DNA of 64,000 nt, taken from NCBI RefSeq assembly GCF_040802235.1, contig NC_133167.1, forward strand, positions 44,328,001 to 44,392,000, read 5' to 3'. Shown here piece by piece: positions 12,138-23,935 of this stretch. Every line of letters begins with the position of its first letter. Position 1 is the stretch's first letter. Below the pieces are notes generated by a model. It was not told the DNA's origin. It saw nothing but the letters and a program-made list of their open reading frames with translations, and searched no databases. This stretch comes from Manis javanica. Its lineage: Eukaryota; Chordata; Mammalia; Pholidota; Manidae. Position numbers and translations under genes: made by a program.

Positions 12138-12342
12138 CTTAAAACCATGAATCTGGTTTAGATCACAAGAAAGTGAATGTAGGTACAGAAAAGAAGACCA
12201 AAGTCTGAGCTCAGTACATCCAGTGATTAGCATTTAGGGACATAAGGGGAAGCCAACAAAGGAGTTTAAGAAAGAGTAGCCTGTAAGGGAGGAGAAAAAC
12301 ATGAAAGTGGGCATCCCAGGAACCAAGTGAAGTAAGTCTATC
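12138..12342 (-). mobile_element. L2 LINE, piece 2 of 4
   Basis: AGAAAAGAAGACCAAAGTCTGAGC...GGGGAAGCCAACAAAGGAG...GTGGGCATCCCAGGAACCAAGTGAAG is the antisense of the L2 reverse transcriptase region, continuing piece 1 toward the L2 5' side. It is cut by the L1-a insertion at 12343-12358. Confidence 0.65.
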
Positions 12343-12358
12343 AAAAAAGATGAAATAG
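12343..12358 (+). repeat. Target-site duplication of L1-a, left copy
   Basis: AAAAAAGATGAAATAG is identical to 18658-18673 at the far side of the L1. A 16-bp perfect duplication with an A-rich 5' edge is the expected product of L1 endonuclease cleavage and target-primed reverse transcription. Confidence 0.95.
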
Positions 12359-13505
12359 GAGGATCACGGGAAGATGGCAGCATGAGTAGTTCAGTGGAAA
12401 TCTCCTGCCAAAAACATATATATATATATATATATGAAAATGCAATAAATACAACTATTCCTAAAAGACACCAGTGGATACAGTATAACAGCCAGGATAC
12501 ATCTACATCTGTGAGAACTCAACATCACATGAAGGGGGCAAGATACAAGCTGCAGCCAGGCAGGACCCGAGTGCTCCCCCAACCCAGAACCCGGCAGGAA
12601 CAAAGGAGTCGGAATGGGGAGGGTGTGACAGCCGAGGACTGCTAAACAACCAGCACTAGAAATCTGCACCTGGCACGCAGACACAAGGTGCACGGGGTGC
12701 TGGATATTAGAGAAACAGAAAAGCAAAACCTGCAGGCAGGTCTCCGCAACCGGCGCCCCTGAGAGAAAGAAAAGCGAGTGCGTTTTGCAAGTCTTAAAAG
12801 ACAGGGACCCCACAGCTGGATGAAGTCATCCCGGCACACTTAGCCAGCAGCTGGGAATCCCAGGGAACTTGAGGCGCCCTAACCGCCTGGGCAGCAGCAC
12901 ACCTCTGAAGTCCCTCATGGCACTAAACAGCCTGCTAGTTGTTCCCCCAACTGGCATGGACTCTGACAGAACAGCCCAGTAGTGGGAGAGTGGCAATGCG
13001 CACCAGGGGCAGCGGCGCCTGAGGGGACCACTTGGGGCCCGCGTGCACTGGTGGTGCCAGAGGGGACTGGGAGTGGCTCGTGCTAGCCTGCTGTGGCAGC
13101 AACTGAGTGCCCAGGCTGGTGGTGCCAGAGGGGCACAGGACAGACCCGCGCGCACCTGCAGCGGTGCCAGAGGGAGCAGCCGTGCTCCCAGCAGTCGACC
13201 AGAATCCCAGCCCAATGCACAGCCACCCGGGCCAGACCCAAAGGCCACTGCTGGTACACAGCTGCCCGGCAGGGGCGCCGCTATTGTGGAGAAGTGCACC
13301 TGAAGTGCCTGCCACTCCCCACAGGGCTCTGCGCTGCTCTGACGGAGACACCACCCACAGCAGCATTGGGGATTAACCCGGTCGCTTCTCCAGGAGTGCG
13401 GGTAACTGACACAGGCAGTGGAGAAGGGCAAGGCATCCAGCAAGCAGGAAAGGACTTTCTTCTCCCAGCTAACACAGCTGCAATCTGCCTACAGCCACTG
13501 CTATC
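12359..13505 (+). promoter_or_regulatory. L1-a 5' UTR with internal promoter region
   Basis: About 1.15 kb, far more GC-rich than the surroundings and with many CpGs in 12840-13400. L1 5' UTRs hold the internal RNA polymerase II promoter. GAAGATGGCAG at 12370-12380 sits where a YY1-type site (AAGATGGC core) positions initiation in L1s. An (AT)n run lies at about 12418-12436. Within 13030-13180 the phrase GGTGCCAGAGGG recurs with variation, suggesting weak internal repetition. Open frames on both strands here reflect GC richness and not genes. Confidence 0.75.
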
Positions 13506-14359
13506 ATCAAGAAAAGGCAGAAAAATGTAGTCCAGTACAAAATAGTCCAGACAACCCTTGAGAGAGGATATGCAGAGACAGACCTAACCAGTCTCCCTGA
13601 AAAAGAATTCAAAATAAAAATCATAAACATGCTGATGGAGCTGCAGAGAAATATACAAGAGCTAAGGAATGACGTCCAGAGGGAGATTACAGAAGTGAAA
13701 CAATCTCTGAAAGGATTTATAAGCAGAATGGATAAGATGCAAGAGGCCATTGATGGAATAGAAACGAGAGAACAGGAACGCATAGAAGCTGACGCAGAGA
13801 GAGATAAAAAGATCTACAGGAATGAAACAATATTACGAGAACAGTGTGGCCAATCCAAAAGGAACAATATCTGCATTATAGGGGTACCAGAAGAAGAAGA
13901 GAGAGAAAAAGGGATAGAAAGTGTCTTTGAAGAAATAATTGCGGAGAACATCCCCAAACTGGGGGAGGAAATATGTTGCTCAGACTACAGAAGCACACAG
14001 AACTTCCAACAGAAGGGACCCAAAGAGGACAACACCAAGATACATAATAATTAAAATGGCAAAGATCAAGAACAAGGACAGAGTATTAAACGCAGCCAGA
14101 GAGAGGTCACCTACAAAGGAAAACCCATCAGCTATGATCAGACTTCTTAAAAGAAATCTCACAGACCAGAAGAGAATGACATGATTTATTTAATGCAATG
14201 AAACAGAAGGGCCTTGAACCAAGGATACTGTATCCAGCACGATTATCATTTAAATATGAAGGAGGGATTAAACAATTCCCAGACAAGCAAAAGTTGAGGG
14301 AATTTGCCTCCCACAAACCACCTCTACAGGTCATCTTACAGGGACTGCTCTATATGTGA
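13506..14359 (+). pseudogene. L1 ORF1 (RNA-binding chaperone), broken
   Basis: L1 ORF1 protein trimerises by a coiled coil and coats L1 RNA. The frame begins KKRQKN at 13509, but the codon where the start is expected (13506) is ATC, so the initiator appears lost. The next ATG is at 13629. From there 141 residues stay open to 14054: a coiled coil rich in E, K, Q and L heptads, then an RRM-type start (NNICIIGVPEEE). After a frameshift near 13940-14050 the C-terminal domain continues in another frame with PRYIIIKMAKIKNKDRVL and then KLREFAS, ending at TGA 14357-14359. Total length is about 284 codons. It cannot give a full protein. Confidence 0.9.
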
Positions 14360-14548
14360 GCACTCCTAAAAAGAGCACAGAGCAAAACACCCAAAATATG
14401 AAGAATGGAGGAGGAGGAATAAGAAGGGAGAGAAATAAAGAATCATCAGACTGTGTTTATAATAGCTCAATAAGCAAGTTAAGTTAGAAAGTAAGGTAGA
14501 AAAGAAGCTAAACTTGAACCTTTGCTAACCACAAATGTAAAGCCTGCA

Positions 14549-17500
14549 ATGACAATAAATACATATCTTTCAATAATCACCCTAAATGTAAAAGGACTGA
14601 ATCCACCAATCAAAAGACATGGAGTAATAGAATGGATAAAAAAGCAAGACCCATCTATATGCTGCTTACAAGAGACCCACCTCAAACCCAAAGACATGCA
14701 CAGATTAAAGCCAAGGGATGGAAAAAGATATTTCATGCAAACCACAGAGAGAAAAAAGCAGGCGTTGCAATACTAGTATCAGACAAAATAGACTTCAAAA
14801 CAAAGAAAGTAACAAGAGATAAAGAAGGACATTACATAATGATAAAGGGCTCAGTCCAACAAGAGGATATAACCATTATAAGCATATATGTACCCAATAC
14901 AGGAGCACCAGCATATGTGAAACAAATACTAACAGAATTAAAGGAGGAAATAGAATGCAATGCATTCATTTTGGGAGACTTTAACACACCACTCACTCCA
15001 AAGAAGAGATCCACCAGACAGAAAATAAGTAAAGACACAGAGGAACTGAACAACACACTAGAACAGATGGACCTAATAGATATCTATAGAACTCTACATC
15101 CAAAAGCAACAGGATAAACATTCTTCTCAAGTGCACATGGAACATTTTCCAGAATAGACCACATACTAGGCCACGAAAAGAGCCTCAGTAAATTCCAAAA
15201 GATTGAAATCCTACCAACCAACTTTTCAGACCACAAAGGCATAAAACTAGAAATAAACTATACAAAGAAAGCAAAAAGGCTCACAAACACATGGAGGCTT
15301 AACAACATGCTCCTAAATAATCAACGGATCAATGACCAAATTAAAATGGAGATCCATCAATATATGGAAACAAATGACAACAATAACATGAAGCCCCAAC
15401 TTCTGTGGGACGCAGCAAAAAAATTCTTAAGAGGAAAGTATATACCAATCCAGGCATATTTAAAGAAGGAAGAACAATCCCAAATGAATAGTCTAATGTC
15501 ACAATTATCAAAGTTGGAAAAAGAAGAACAAATGAGGCCTAAGGTCAGCAGAAGGAGGGACATAATAAAGATCAGAGAAGAAATAAATAAAATTGAGAAG
15601 AATAAAATAATAGAAATAATCAATGAAACCAAGAGCTGGTTCTTAGAGAAAATAAATAAAATAGATAAGCCTCCAGCCAGACTTATTAAGAGAAAAAGAG
15701 AGTCAACACACATCAATATAATCAGAAACAAGAAAGGAAAAATCATGACGGACCCCACAGAAATATAAAGAATTATTAGAGAATACTATGAAAACCTATA
15801 TACTAACAAGTTGGAAAACCTAAAAGAAATGCACAACTTCCTAGAAAAATACAACCTTCAAGACTGACCAAGGAAGAAACACAAAAGTTAAACAAACCAA
15901 TTATGAGGAAAGAAATTGAAACAGTAATAAAAAAACTACACAAGAACAAAACCCCCGGGCCGGATGGATTTACCTCGGAATTTTATCAGACACACAGAGA
16001 AGACATAATACCCATTCTCCTTAAAATTTTCCAAAAAATAGAAGAGGAGGGAATACTCCCAAACTCATTCTATGAAGCCAACATCACCCTAATACCAAAA
16101 CCAGGCAAAGACCCCACCAAAAAAGAAGCTACAGACCAATATCCCTGTTGAACGTAGATGCAAAAATACTCAACAAAATATTAGCAAACCGAATTCAAAA
16201 ATACATCAAAGGATCATACACCATGACCAAGTGGGATTCAGCCCAAGGATTCAAAAATCCATCATCATCATCCACCACATCAACAAAAAGGACAAAAACC
16301 ACATGATCATCTCCATAGATGCTGAAAAAGCATTCAACAAAATTCAACATCCATTCACAATAAAAACTCTCAACAAAATGGGCATAGAGGGAAAGTACCT
16401 CAACATAATAAAGGCCATATATGATAAACCCACAGCTAACATAATACTGAACAGTGAGAGGCTGAAAGCTTTTTCCTCTGCGATTGGGAACAAGACAGGG
16501 ATGTCCACTCTCCCCACTGTTATTCAACATAGTACTGGAGGCCCTAGCCATGGCAATTAGACAAAACAGAGAAATACAAGAAATCCAGATTGGTAAAGAA
16601 GAAGTCAAACTGTCACTATTTGCAGATGACTTATGATATTATACATAAAAAACCCTAAAGATTACACTCCAAAACTACTAGAACTAATATTGGAATTCAG
16701 CAAAGTTGCAGGATACAAAATTAACAGACAGAAATCTGTGGCTTTCCTATACACTAACAATGAACTAATACAAAGAGAAATCAGGGAAACAATTCCATTC
16801 ATCAATCAAAATCAAAAAGAATAAAATACCTAGGAATAAACCTAACCAATGAAGTGAAAGACCTATATGCTGAAAACTACAAGACACTTTTAAGAATTAA
16901 AGAGAACACTAACAAATGCATCTCATCCCATGCAAATTACCAACAGCATTCTTCAACAAACTGGAACACATAGTTCTAAAATTCATATGGAACCACCATA
17001 GACCCCGAATAGCCAAAGGAATCCTGAGAAGGAAGAATAAAGTTGGGGGATCTCGCTCCCCAACTTCAAGATCTACTACAAAGCCACAGTAATCAAGACA
17101 ATTTGGTACTGGCACAAGAACAGAGCCACAGACCAGTGGCACAGAATAGAGACTCCAAACATTAACCCAAACATATATGGTCAATTAATATACGATAAAG
17201 GAGCCATGGACATACAATGGGGAAATGACAGTCTCTTCAATAGATGGGGCTGGCAAAACTGGACAGCTACATTTAAGAGAATGAAACTGGATCACTGTCT
17301 AACCCCATACACAAAAGTAAATTAGAAATGGATAAAAGACCTGAATGTAAGTCATGAAACCATAAAACTCTTAGAAAAAAACATAGGCAAAAATCTCATG
17401 GACATAAACATGAGTGACTTCTTCATGGACATATCTCCCTGGGCAAGGGAAACAAAAGCAAAAATGAACAAATGGGACTATATCAAGCTGAAAAGCTTCT

Positions 17501-18273
17501 GTTCAGCAAAGGACACCATCAATAGAACAAAAATGTATCCTAAAGTATGGGAGAATATATTCATAAATGACAGATCCGATTAAGGGTTGACATCTAAAAT
17601 ATATAAAGAACTCACACACCTCAACAAACAAAAAACAAATAATCCAATTAAAAAATGGGCAGAGAATAGACTGAATAGACTGTTCTCCAAAGAAGAAATT
17701 TAGATGGCCAACAGACACATGAAAATATCCTCCACATGGCTTGTCATCAGAGAAATGCAAATTAAAACCACAATAAGATATCACCTCACACCAGTAAGGA
17801 TCGCCACCATCCAAAAGACAAACAACAACAAATGTTGGTGAGGTTGTGGAGAAAGGGCAACCCTCCTACACTGCTGGTGGGAATGTAAATTAGTTCAACC
17901 ATTGTGGAAAGCAGTATGGAGGTTCCTCAGAATGCTTAAAATAGAAATACCATTTGACCCAGGAATTCCACTTCTAGGAATTTACCCTAAGAATGCAGCA
18001 GCCCAGTTTAAAAAAGACAGATGCACCCCTATGTTTATCGCAGCACTATTTACAGTAGCCAAGAAATGGAAGCAACCTAAATGTCCATCAGTAGATGAAT
18101 GGATAAAGAAGATGTGGTACATATACACAATGGAATATTATTCATCCATAAGAAGAAAATAAATCCTACCATTTGCATCAACATGGATGGAGCTAGAGGG
18201 TATTATGCTCAGAGAAATAAGCCAGGTGGAGAAAGACAAGTACTAAATTATTTCAGTCATATGTGGAGTATAA
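14549..18273 (+). pseudogene. L1 ORF2 (endonuclease / reverse transcriptase), broken
   Basis: ORF2 protein nicks target DNA and reverse-transcribes L1 RNA. The start ATG (14549) is followed by the APE-type endonuclease N-terminus (LNVKGLN...CCLQETH). A frameshift moves the reading to the frame containing the GDFNTPL endonuclease motif near 14975. A TAC-to-TAA change at 15115-15117 truncates it. The reverse transcriptase region has KTPGPDGF near 15950 and a catalytic FADD at 16619-16630. Two extra bases right after FADD shift the frame. The C-terminus is readable at 17902-18162, and the cysteine knuckle region lies just before it. A CAA-to-TAA change at 18244 precedes the expected stop at 18271. 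Length is 3725 nt, close to the usual 3.8 kb, so loss is by small lesions. Confidence 0.92.
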
Positions 18274-18657
18274 GAGCAAAGAAAAACTGATGGAACAAAA
18301 CAGCAGCAGAATCACAGAACCCAAGAATGGACTAACAGTTACCAAAGGGAAAGGGACTGGGGGTGATGGGTGGGAAGGAAGGGATAAGGGCGAGAAAAAG
18401 AAAGGGGACATTACGATTAGCATGTATAATGTGGAGGGGGTATGTGGCATGCTCTACAACACAGAGAAGACAAGTAGTGATTTTACAGCATCTCACTATG
18501 CTGATGGACAGTGACTGTGAAGGGGTATGTTGGGGGGACTTGGTGAAGGAGGGAGCCTAGTAAACCTAATGTTCTTCATGTAATTATAGACTAATGATAC
18601 CAAAATTAAAATAAGTAAAATAAATAAAATAAAAATGTACTAGAAAAGAAAAAAAAG
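18274..18657 (+). other. L1-a 3' UTR with G-rich tract and A-rich tail
   Basis: It contains the purine and G-rich stretch typical of L1 3' UTRs (18345-18410, GGGACTGGGGGTGATGGGTG), capable in principle of G-quadruplex formation. The tail from about 18603 is a run of A with T and G interruptions. Confidence 0.85.
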
Positions 18658-18673
18658 AAAAAAGATGAAATAG
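18658..18673 (+). repeat. Target-site duplication of L1-a, right copy
   Basis: AAAAAAGATGAAATAG, identical over 16 of 16 bases to 12343-12358. Confidence 0.95.
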
Positions 18674-18915
18674 CTGTGTCAAAAGATGTTCATATTTCAA
18701 GTAAGATGGTAGCTGAGAATTAACCCATTTTAGTGGAATAGTGAGGGCAAAAGCTTGTTGGGAATAGATTCCAGAAAGATGGGAGAAGGGGAAATAGGGA
18801 CAGCCAGTGAGCACAGACAACTCTTGAGGAGTTTTTTGCAAAAAGGGACCAGTGAAGTGAGGTGACAGCTGGAAGGAATTGTGAGGTCCAAGAAGGTTCT
18901 TAGTTTTGTTTTTGA
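18674..18915 (-). mobile_element. L2 LINE, piece 3 of 4
   Basis: CTGTGTCAAAAGATGTTC...AAGTAAGATGGTAGCTGAGAATTAACCC...GACAACTCTTGAGGAGTTTT...GACAGCTGGAAGGAATTGTGAGGTC continues the antisense L2 exactly where piece 2 stopped. Confidence 0.65.
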
Positions 18916-18924
18916 TTTTTTGTG

Positions 18925-21415
18925 GTTTTATTTGTTTTTTACTTTTAAATTCACTTTACTTTTCAGAACAGTTTTTAGTTCACAGCAAAACTGAGCAGAG
19001 GGTACAGAGATTTCCCATATCACCACTGAGCACACATACAAATAACCTCCCGAACTGTCAGTATCCCACACCAGAGTGGTACATTTGTTCAGTGAACCTA
19101 TATAGGCACATAATTATCACTCCAAATCCATATTTACATTAGGATTCACTCTTGGTATATGCTTTATGGGTTTTGACAAATATATAGTGATATGTATCCA
19201 CCATAATATACCTACTAGTTTCACTGCCCTAAAAACCTATGCCCACCTACTCATCCCTCCCTCCCCAAACCCTCAGCAACCACTGATTCTTTTAGTTTCT
19301 TCATAGTTTTGCCTTCTCCAGACCAAATTCTCTAAAAATCCTTTGTTGCCTACCCAATCATAATCCCCACCCCTACCCAACCCTTGGAACAACTGATCTT
19401 TTCATTGTTTCCATAACTTTACCTTATCTGGAATGTCATATAGTTAGAATCATACGATATATAGCATATTCATATTGGCTTCTTTTGCTTAGTAATAAGC
19501 ATTTAAGGTTCCTCCTTGTTTTTTCATAGTTTGATAGCTCATTTATTTTTAGCACTGAATAATGAATCGTTATCTGAATGTACCACCATTTATTTATCCA
19601 TTCCCCTACTGAAGTACATCTTGGTTAATGCCATGTTTTGGCAGTTATGAATAAACCTCCTATAAACATCTTTATGTGCAAATTTTTGTGTGGACATACA
19701 TAACTTTTCAACTCACTTGAGTAAATACCAAGGAGTGCAACTGCAGGGTCTTGTGGTAAGATGTGTTTAGTTTCATATGAAATTGCCAAACTGTCTTCCA
19801 AAGTGGCTGTACCATTTTATATTCCCATCAGCAGTGACAGTTCCCTATTGCTCTACATCTTCACCAGCATTTGTTGTAGTTAGTATTTTGGATTAGGGCC
19901 ATTATAATAGCTGTTTAGTATCTCATCATTTTAATTTACAATTCCCTAATGATTTAAGATGTTGAACATCTTTTTATATGCTTATTTACCATCGGTATAT
20001 TTTCTTTGATGTCTCTTCAGGTTTATTTATTTAATAATCATTACATTTATATAATGCAGTTTTTAAATTTCTTATTGTCAAGTTTTAAGAATTCTTTATA
20101 TATTTTGGAAAACAGTCCTTTGTCTGATATATTTTTTGGAAATATTTTCTTCCATTCTGAGGATTGTCTTATTCTCTTAATTGTCTTTGTGAAGCACAAG
20201 TTCTTTATTTTAATAAAGTCCAATTTATCAGTTCTTTCATGGATTGTGACTTTGATGTCATTATCGTGCCCAATGTCATGTTTTCTCATATGTTATCTTC
20301 TAGGAGTTTTGTAATTTTGCATTTTATATTTCAGTCTATATTCCATTTTGAGTTCCTTTTTGGGAAAGGTGTAATTATCCTTTGAATGTCTTTGGGATTT
20401 GTAGTAATGTCTCCTCTCTCATTTCTTTCTCTTTCCTTGGTATTCCCATTATGTGTATGTTACATCTTTTATAGTTATCCCACAGTTCTTGGATATTCTC
20501 TCTTTTTTTTTTCAGTCTTTTTTTGTTTGCTCTTCAGCTTTGGGAGTTTCTGTTAGGAAATCCTCAAGCCCAGAGATTCTTTTCTCAGCTGTGTCCTGTC
20601 TACCAATAACCCATTGAAGGCATTCCTCATTTCTGTTATAGCCTTTTTTAAAATCGTAGTATTTTTCACTCTTTCTTAGAATTTCCACCTTTCTGCTTAC
20701 ATTGTCCATCTATTATTGTATGCTGTCTACATTGTCATTAGAGCCCTTAGCATATTAATCATAGTTGTCTTAAATTCCAAAATCCCTGCAATATCGGAAC
20801 ACTGAAAGGGATTGCTGTTGGGTATTTTCATTCTCCCATGTGGAAGGCTAGAGCTGGCTGGAGCTCGGTATTTCCTTTCTGATACAATCTCAATAGTTTA
20901 GGGTCTAGAAAATAGTTTCATTTTAAAAAAAAGTTTATTTTGTGGGCAGGCCTCATTAAGAAGAGAATGCTATGGCATATTTCAGAATAGTTTCTTTTAT
21001 CCTCTCCCTGCCAGAAGCAGGAGCAGATTTTTTTCCTGATACTGGCCATAAGAACCAGGTTGAGCTCCTGGAGGTAAAACTCACAAAACTGTGGGGACTC
21101 CCAGATGACAAGGTGCCCCCTGGAGTTTCTAACCTCAGATTTGGCCACACTGAGATGCCAGCAATTTGTCAATTACAGTTCATGTTTTCCTACTCCATCA
21201 CTGGTTCTCATACAGTTTTCTGCTCCAGTAAATTGTGATTCTCTGTATTTGCCTGTCTCTCCAATTTTGTAGGCAGTGGTTTGCCTGTAACCTCACTTCT
21301 TTGATGGTCTAAGAAAAGTTGTTAATTTACAGTTTGCTCAGAATTTTACTTGTTATTGTGACAAAGTGACAATTGCCAAGCACCTTACAATGCCAGACTG
21401 GAAACCAGAAGTCTG
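18925..21415 (-). mobile_element. Old L1 (L1M type), internally deleted, inserted in L2
   Basis: Minus-strand order is 5' UTR (about 20900-21415), ORF1-like sequence (about 20430-20890), then a jump to the ORF2 C-terminal half and 3' UTR (about 18925-20370). Most of ORF2 is missing. Plus-strand landmarks are AAGTGGCTGTACCATTTTATATTCCCATCAGCAGTGA-like text near 19800, TTATGTGTATGTTACATC near 20450 and GAAGAGAATGCTATGGCATATTTCAG near 20960. No usable frame remains. Confidence 0.75.
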
Positions 21416-21439
21416 TTTTTGTTTTTAAGAAAGGAGATA

Positions 21440-21930
21440 CCATAGGATATCTATATACTGATGGGTATGACTGAGTAGGGGTAGGAAAATTGACAGTCAA
21501 AGAGAGAAGGTAAATATGAAAGAGAAAGAGAGCTCCTAGAGAAGATAAGGGGATGGAACCCAGTGCACAATAAGAAGCTATTGGATTTAGAGAGCAGCAT
21601 GGATGAATGGAGCCCAGTGCATGTAGGTCAGAAGACATGGTGGTGGGAGCATGTGGAAGTTCTCTTCTGATTGTTTCCATTTTCTCAACAAAATGGGAAG
21701 CAAGTTACCAGCAGAGTGAAGATTGGAGAAGTGGAAGCAAAGGCTTGAAGTGAGAGAAGTTGGGAAATAATCAACAAATGAGCAGACTTGGAAAGTAGAA
21801 TAGGCTTTCAGGGCTACGCCGAGGCACGAATGGGAAGGGGGTGCAATCAGCACAGTCATTTTCCTTCAGCTGTGCTCAGCTCCCCACGTACAGGCAGCAG
21901 GGGAACAGTGTTGAATTTAACCAGGGAGGA
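21440..21930 (-). mobile_element. L2 LINE, piece 4 of 4 (most 5')
   Basis: GAGAGAAGGTAAATATGAAAG...GATGGAACCCAGTGCAC...GTGGAAGTTCTCTTCTGATTG...GAAGCAAGTTACCAGCAGAG...TTGAATTTAACCAGGG resumes the antisense L2 beyond the old L1. Flush resumption shows that the old L1 was inserted into the L2. Confidence 0.6.
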
Positions 21931-21934
21931 GTCT

Positions 21935-22290
21935 TGCTGTAGTGCCTAAAGGCTAAGAGTATGGATTTTGGAGTCAGATTGCTTGGATTTAAATCATGGT
22001 TCTGGCATTTGCGGCTATATGGTAATCAACAAACTGCTTACTCTCTGCCTACTCTCTCTCTGCTTCAGGTTCCTCATCTATAAAGTGAGTGGAGCCTGCT
22101 TCCCATTTACAGAGAGACTGGAAGCTTTTAGAAGAGATATTTTGCATGCTTCCACCACCCTGTCTCCCAACCCATCTCCATCCGGGCCCATGTGCTCTGC
22201 CATGAACTCACAGGGTGGTGTTGAGCTAATAGGTTTAGAACAGTGGTTGGCACATAGAAAACACAATAGAAGTACTTTATTATCTGCTAT
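21935..22290 (+). repeat. MIR SINE with internal unrelated segment
   Basis: The tRNA-like head and core read GGCTAAGAGTATGGATTTTGGAGTCAGATTGC...TTCCTCATCTATAAAGTG up to about 22090. The MIR tail resumes near 22205 with GGTTTAGAACAGTGGTTGGCACATAG. About 110 bases between them do not fit MIR and may be an insertion. Confidence 0.75.
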
Positions 22291-22974
22291 GAGGGTAAGT
22301 TGGAGAAAGAAAATAACCAGAAAGCTGAGGGTATATACAATGGAGTGACTAAAATGATGAATGATGAGTGAGGAACTGAAATCCTGCTTGTTTAGACCTC
22401 AACAAAAGTGGAGGAAACTCCATTTAACTTCAGGGAAACCCCTTCATCCAAAAAAACACTGTAGAATTTAATTTGAGCCCAAATGAGAGTGAGGCAGACT
22501 TGAAACACAGGATCTCTCATATGGTTCAATGATGAAGGGAGAAACATACGCCAAGAAAATGACCAATACTTAATGCAAATCAGAGAAATTCTGCAACTTT
22601 TTTGAAGATGGTCTTTCTTTTTTCTGCTATAACTACTTTAGTGGTGTAAGATTGACTGTAGTCCCTACTCAAAAGCAGCCTTAGAGCTGTTTTCAGAATG
22701 CCAGTTTCAGGAATCTAGAGTTAAACAGTGGCTGAGCATATCTTAAGTATTCCTTGTTCACTGGCCACAAAATTACTTCCATGTTCTCATTTGTTAAAGA
22801 AAAGGCAATTTCAGTAGTAGTTGTCCTTATAGAGCTCCACCAGAGTTTCTGTTTTCCTGATAATGCAGTGATTCTATCATGTTTGTCATGAGGACCCACC
22901 TTTCCTAATGTATCATAGAGGAGTCTGTTACAGAAAGAAGAGTTTTAGGAAGTAGTCATGCAAATGAGCAAGTG
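22291..22974. other. No gene recognised
   Basis: No supported gene or named repeat. The short open frame at 22693-22899 on the minus strand shows no domain. Confidence 0.5.
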
Positions 22975-23180
22975 GTTTCTAGTGCTTAAGAGTGTGGCCT
23001 CTGCAGATGGACTGCTCCTACCTTCCATCACTACCCTTAGCTATACATCCTTGAAGATTTCTCTTGCTTCTCTCATTTTTAAAATAGACATAATAATAGA
23101 GTTAGGTGTGGAGATTAAATACGCTAACATATAAAATGTTCAGAACAGTACTTGGCACTCAGTAAATATTATTCATCACA
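22975..23180 (+). repeat. MIR SINE
   Basis: CTAGTGCTTAAGAGTGTGGCCTCTGCAGATGGACTGC...CTCATTTTTAAAATAGACATAATAATAG...GATTAAATACGCTAAC...CAGTACTTGGCACTCAGTAAATATT gives almost the full MIR in sense orientation. Confidence 0.85.
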
Positions 23181-23559
23181 ATTAGGTAAGTAACACATGA
23201 ACAAATTGGAGTTTTCTGTAGTTTTTTCCCTAAGTCCCATGCCTTGGAACTCAGCATAACCAAAGCACATTTGCATATCCTATCCTTTCTCTCCTCAAAT
23301 AACCCTGGGCTTGTCCCTATAAGAGTGTATGAGGGACAGAAAAAGTTTGCAAAGCAGAGATTCTCGAGTAAGATCATGAATTCATATATTTCACTATATA
23401 CTCATTGGGTTACTGTTGAGTGTATATGTGTAAAGAGCTTAAAACAATGCCGTGTTGAAGTGTTTGCTGTCTGCTAGGAGAGAAAGAGGGAGGAAGAAAG
23501 CAGCCAGGAGTCTGAGAGAGATCTCCAGGCATCCAATTATTCCCTAGCCCTGTCTGTTT

Positions 23560-23935
23560 CCTTCTGATTCCGAAGTCCCTTACCAATGTATCCCCTCGCC
23601 TCCCAGTTTCCTAAACACAAGTTTCCTGTGTTCCCTCCTGAGAGTACTTGTTGGCCCCCCTGAATTCTCCTACCCCAGTCAACCTACCCACTCTTGACCA
23701 CACTGTAACCCCTCTTCGTCCTTCCGATCTCAGCGCAGCTGCTGATTCTTCCTGATAGAAGCCTCTGTTGACTCCACAGTCAGGTCTCCAGTCCTTTGTG
23801 ACAGGGAAACTTCATAGCAGTTACCTTCATCTGTGACCATGCTGATGATTGTTTGGCTAGTCTGTCTCCTGTGGTCAGTCTAACGTATGGTCAGCAGTGT
23901 GTGAATATTTATTGAACAATGAATGAATTGCTCCT
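23560..23935 (+). repeat. L2 LINE 3' end, diverged
   Basis: ATTCTTCCTGATAGAAGCCTCTGTTGACTCC and a terminal AATATTTATTGAACAATGAATGAATTG match the layout of a sense L2 3' end. Confidence 0.5.

Larger units (their letters stand above)
12359..18657 (+). mobile_element. Near full-length L1 (L1-a), about 6.3 kb
   Basis: The whole unit lies between perfect 16-bp duplications. In order it holds a 5' UTR starting GGATCACGGGAAGATGG, a decayed ORF1, an intergenic spacer, a decayed ORF2, a G-rich 3' UTR and an A-rich tail with AAAT/AAAT-like interruptions. Intact boundaries and readable ORFs mark a fairly young lineage-specific insertion, much younger than the L2 it interrupts. Nonsense, frameshift and start-codon lesions make it non-autonomous. 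Confidence 0.95.

Noticed and set aside
12826..13443. 205-codon open frame on the minus strand, plus several 80-145 codon frames on both strands
   Set aside because: All lie in the GC-rich 5' UTR of L1-a, where few stop codons occur by composition.
14832..15758. Hydrophobic open frames on the minus strand (74 and 133 codons)
   Set aside because: Antisense of lysine- and glutamate-rich L1 ORF2 codons, which always yields leucine- and phenylalanine-rich false membrane proteins.
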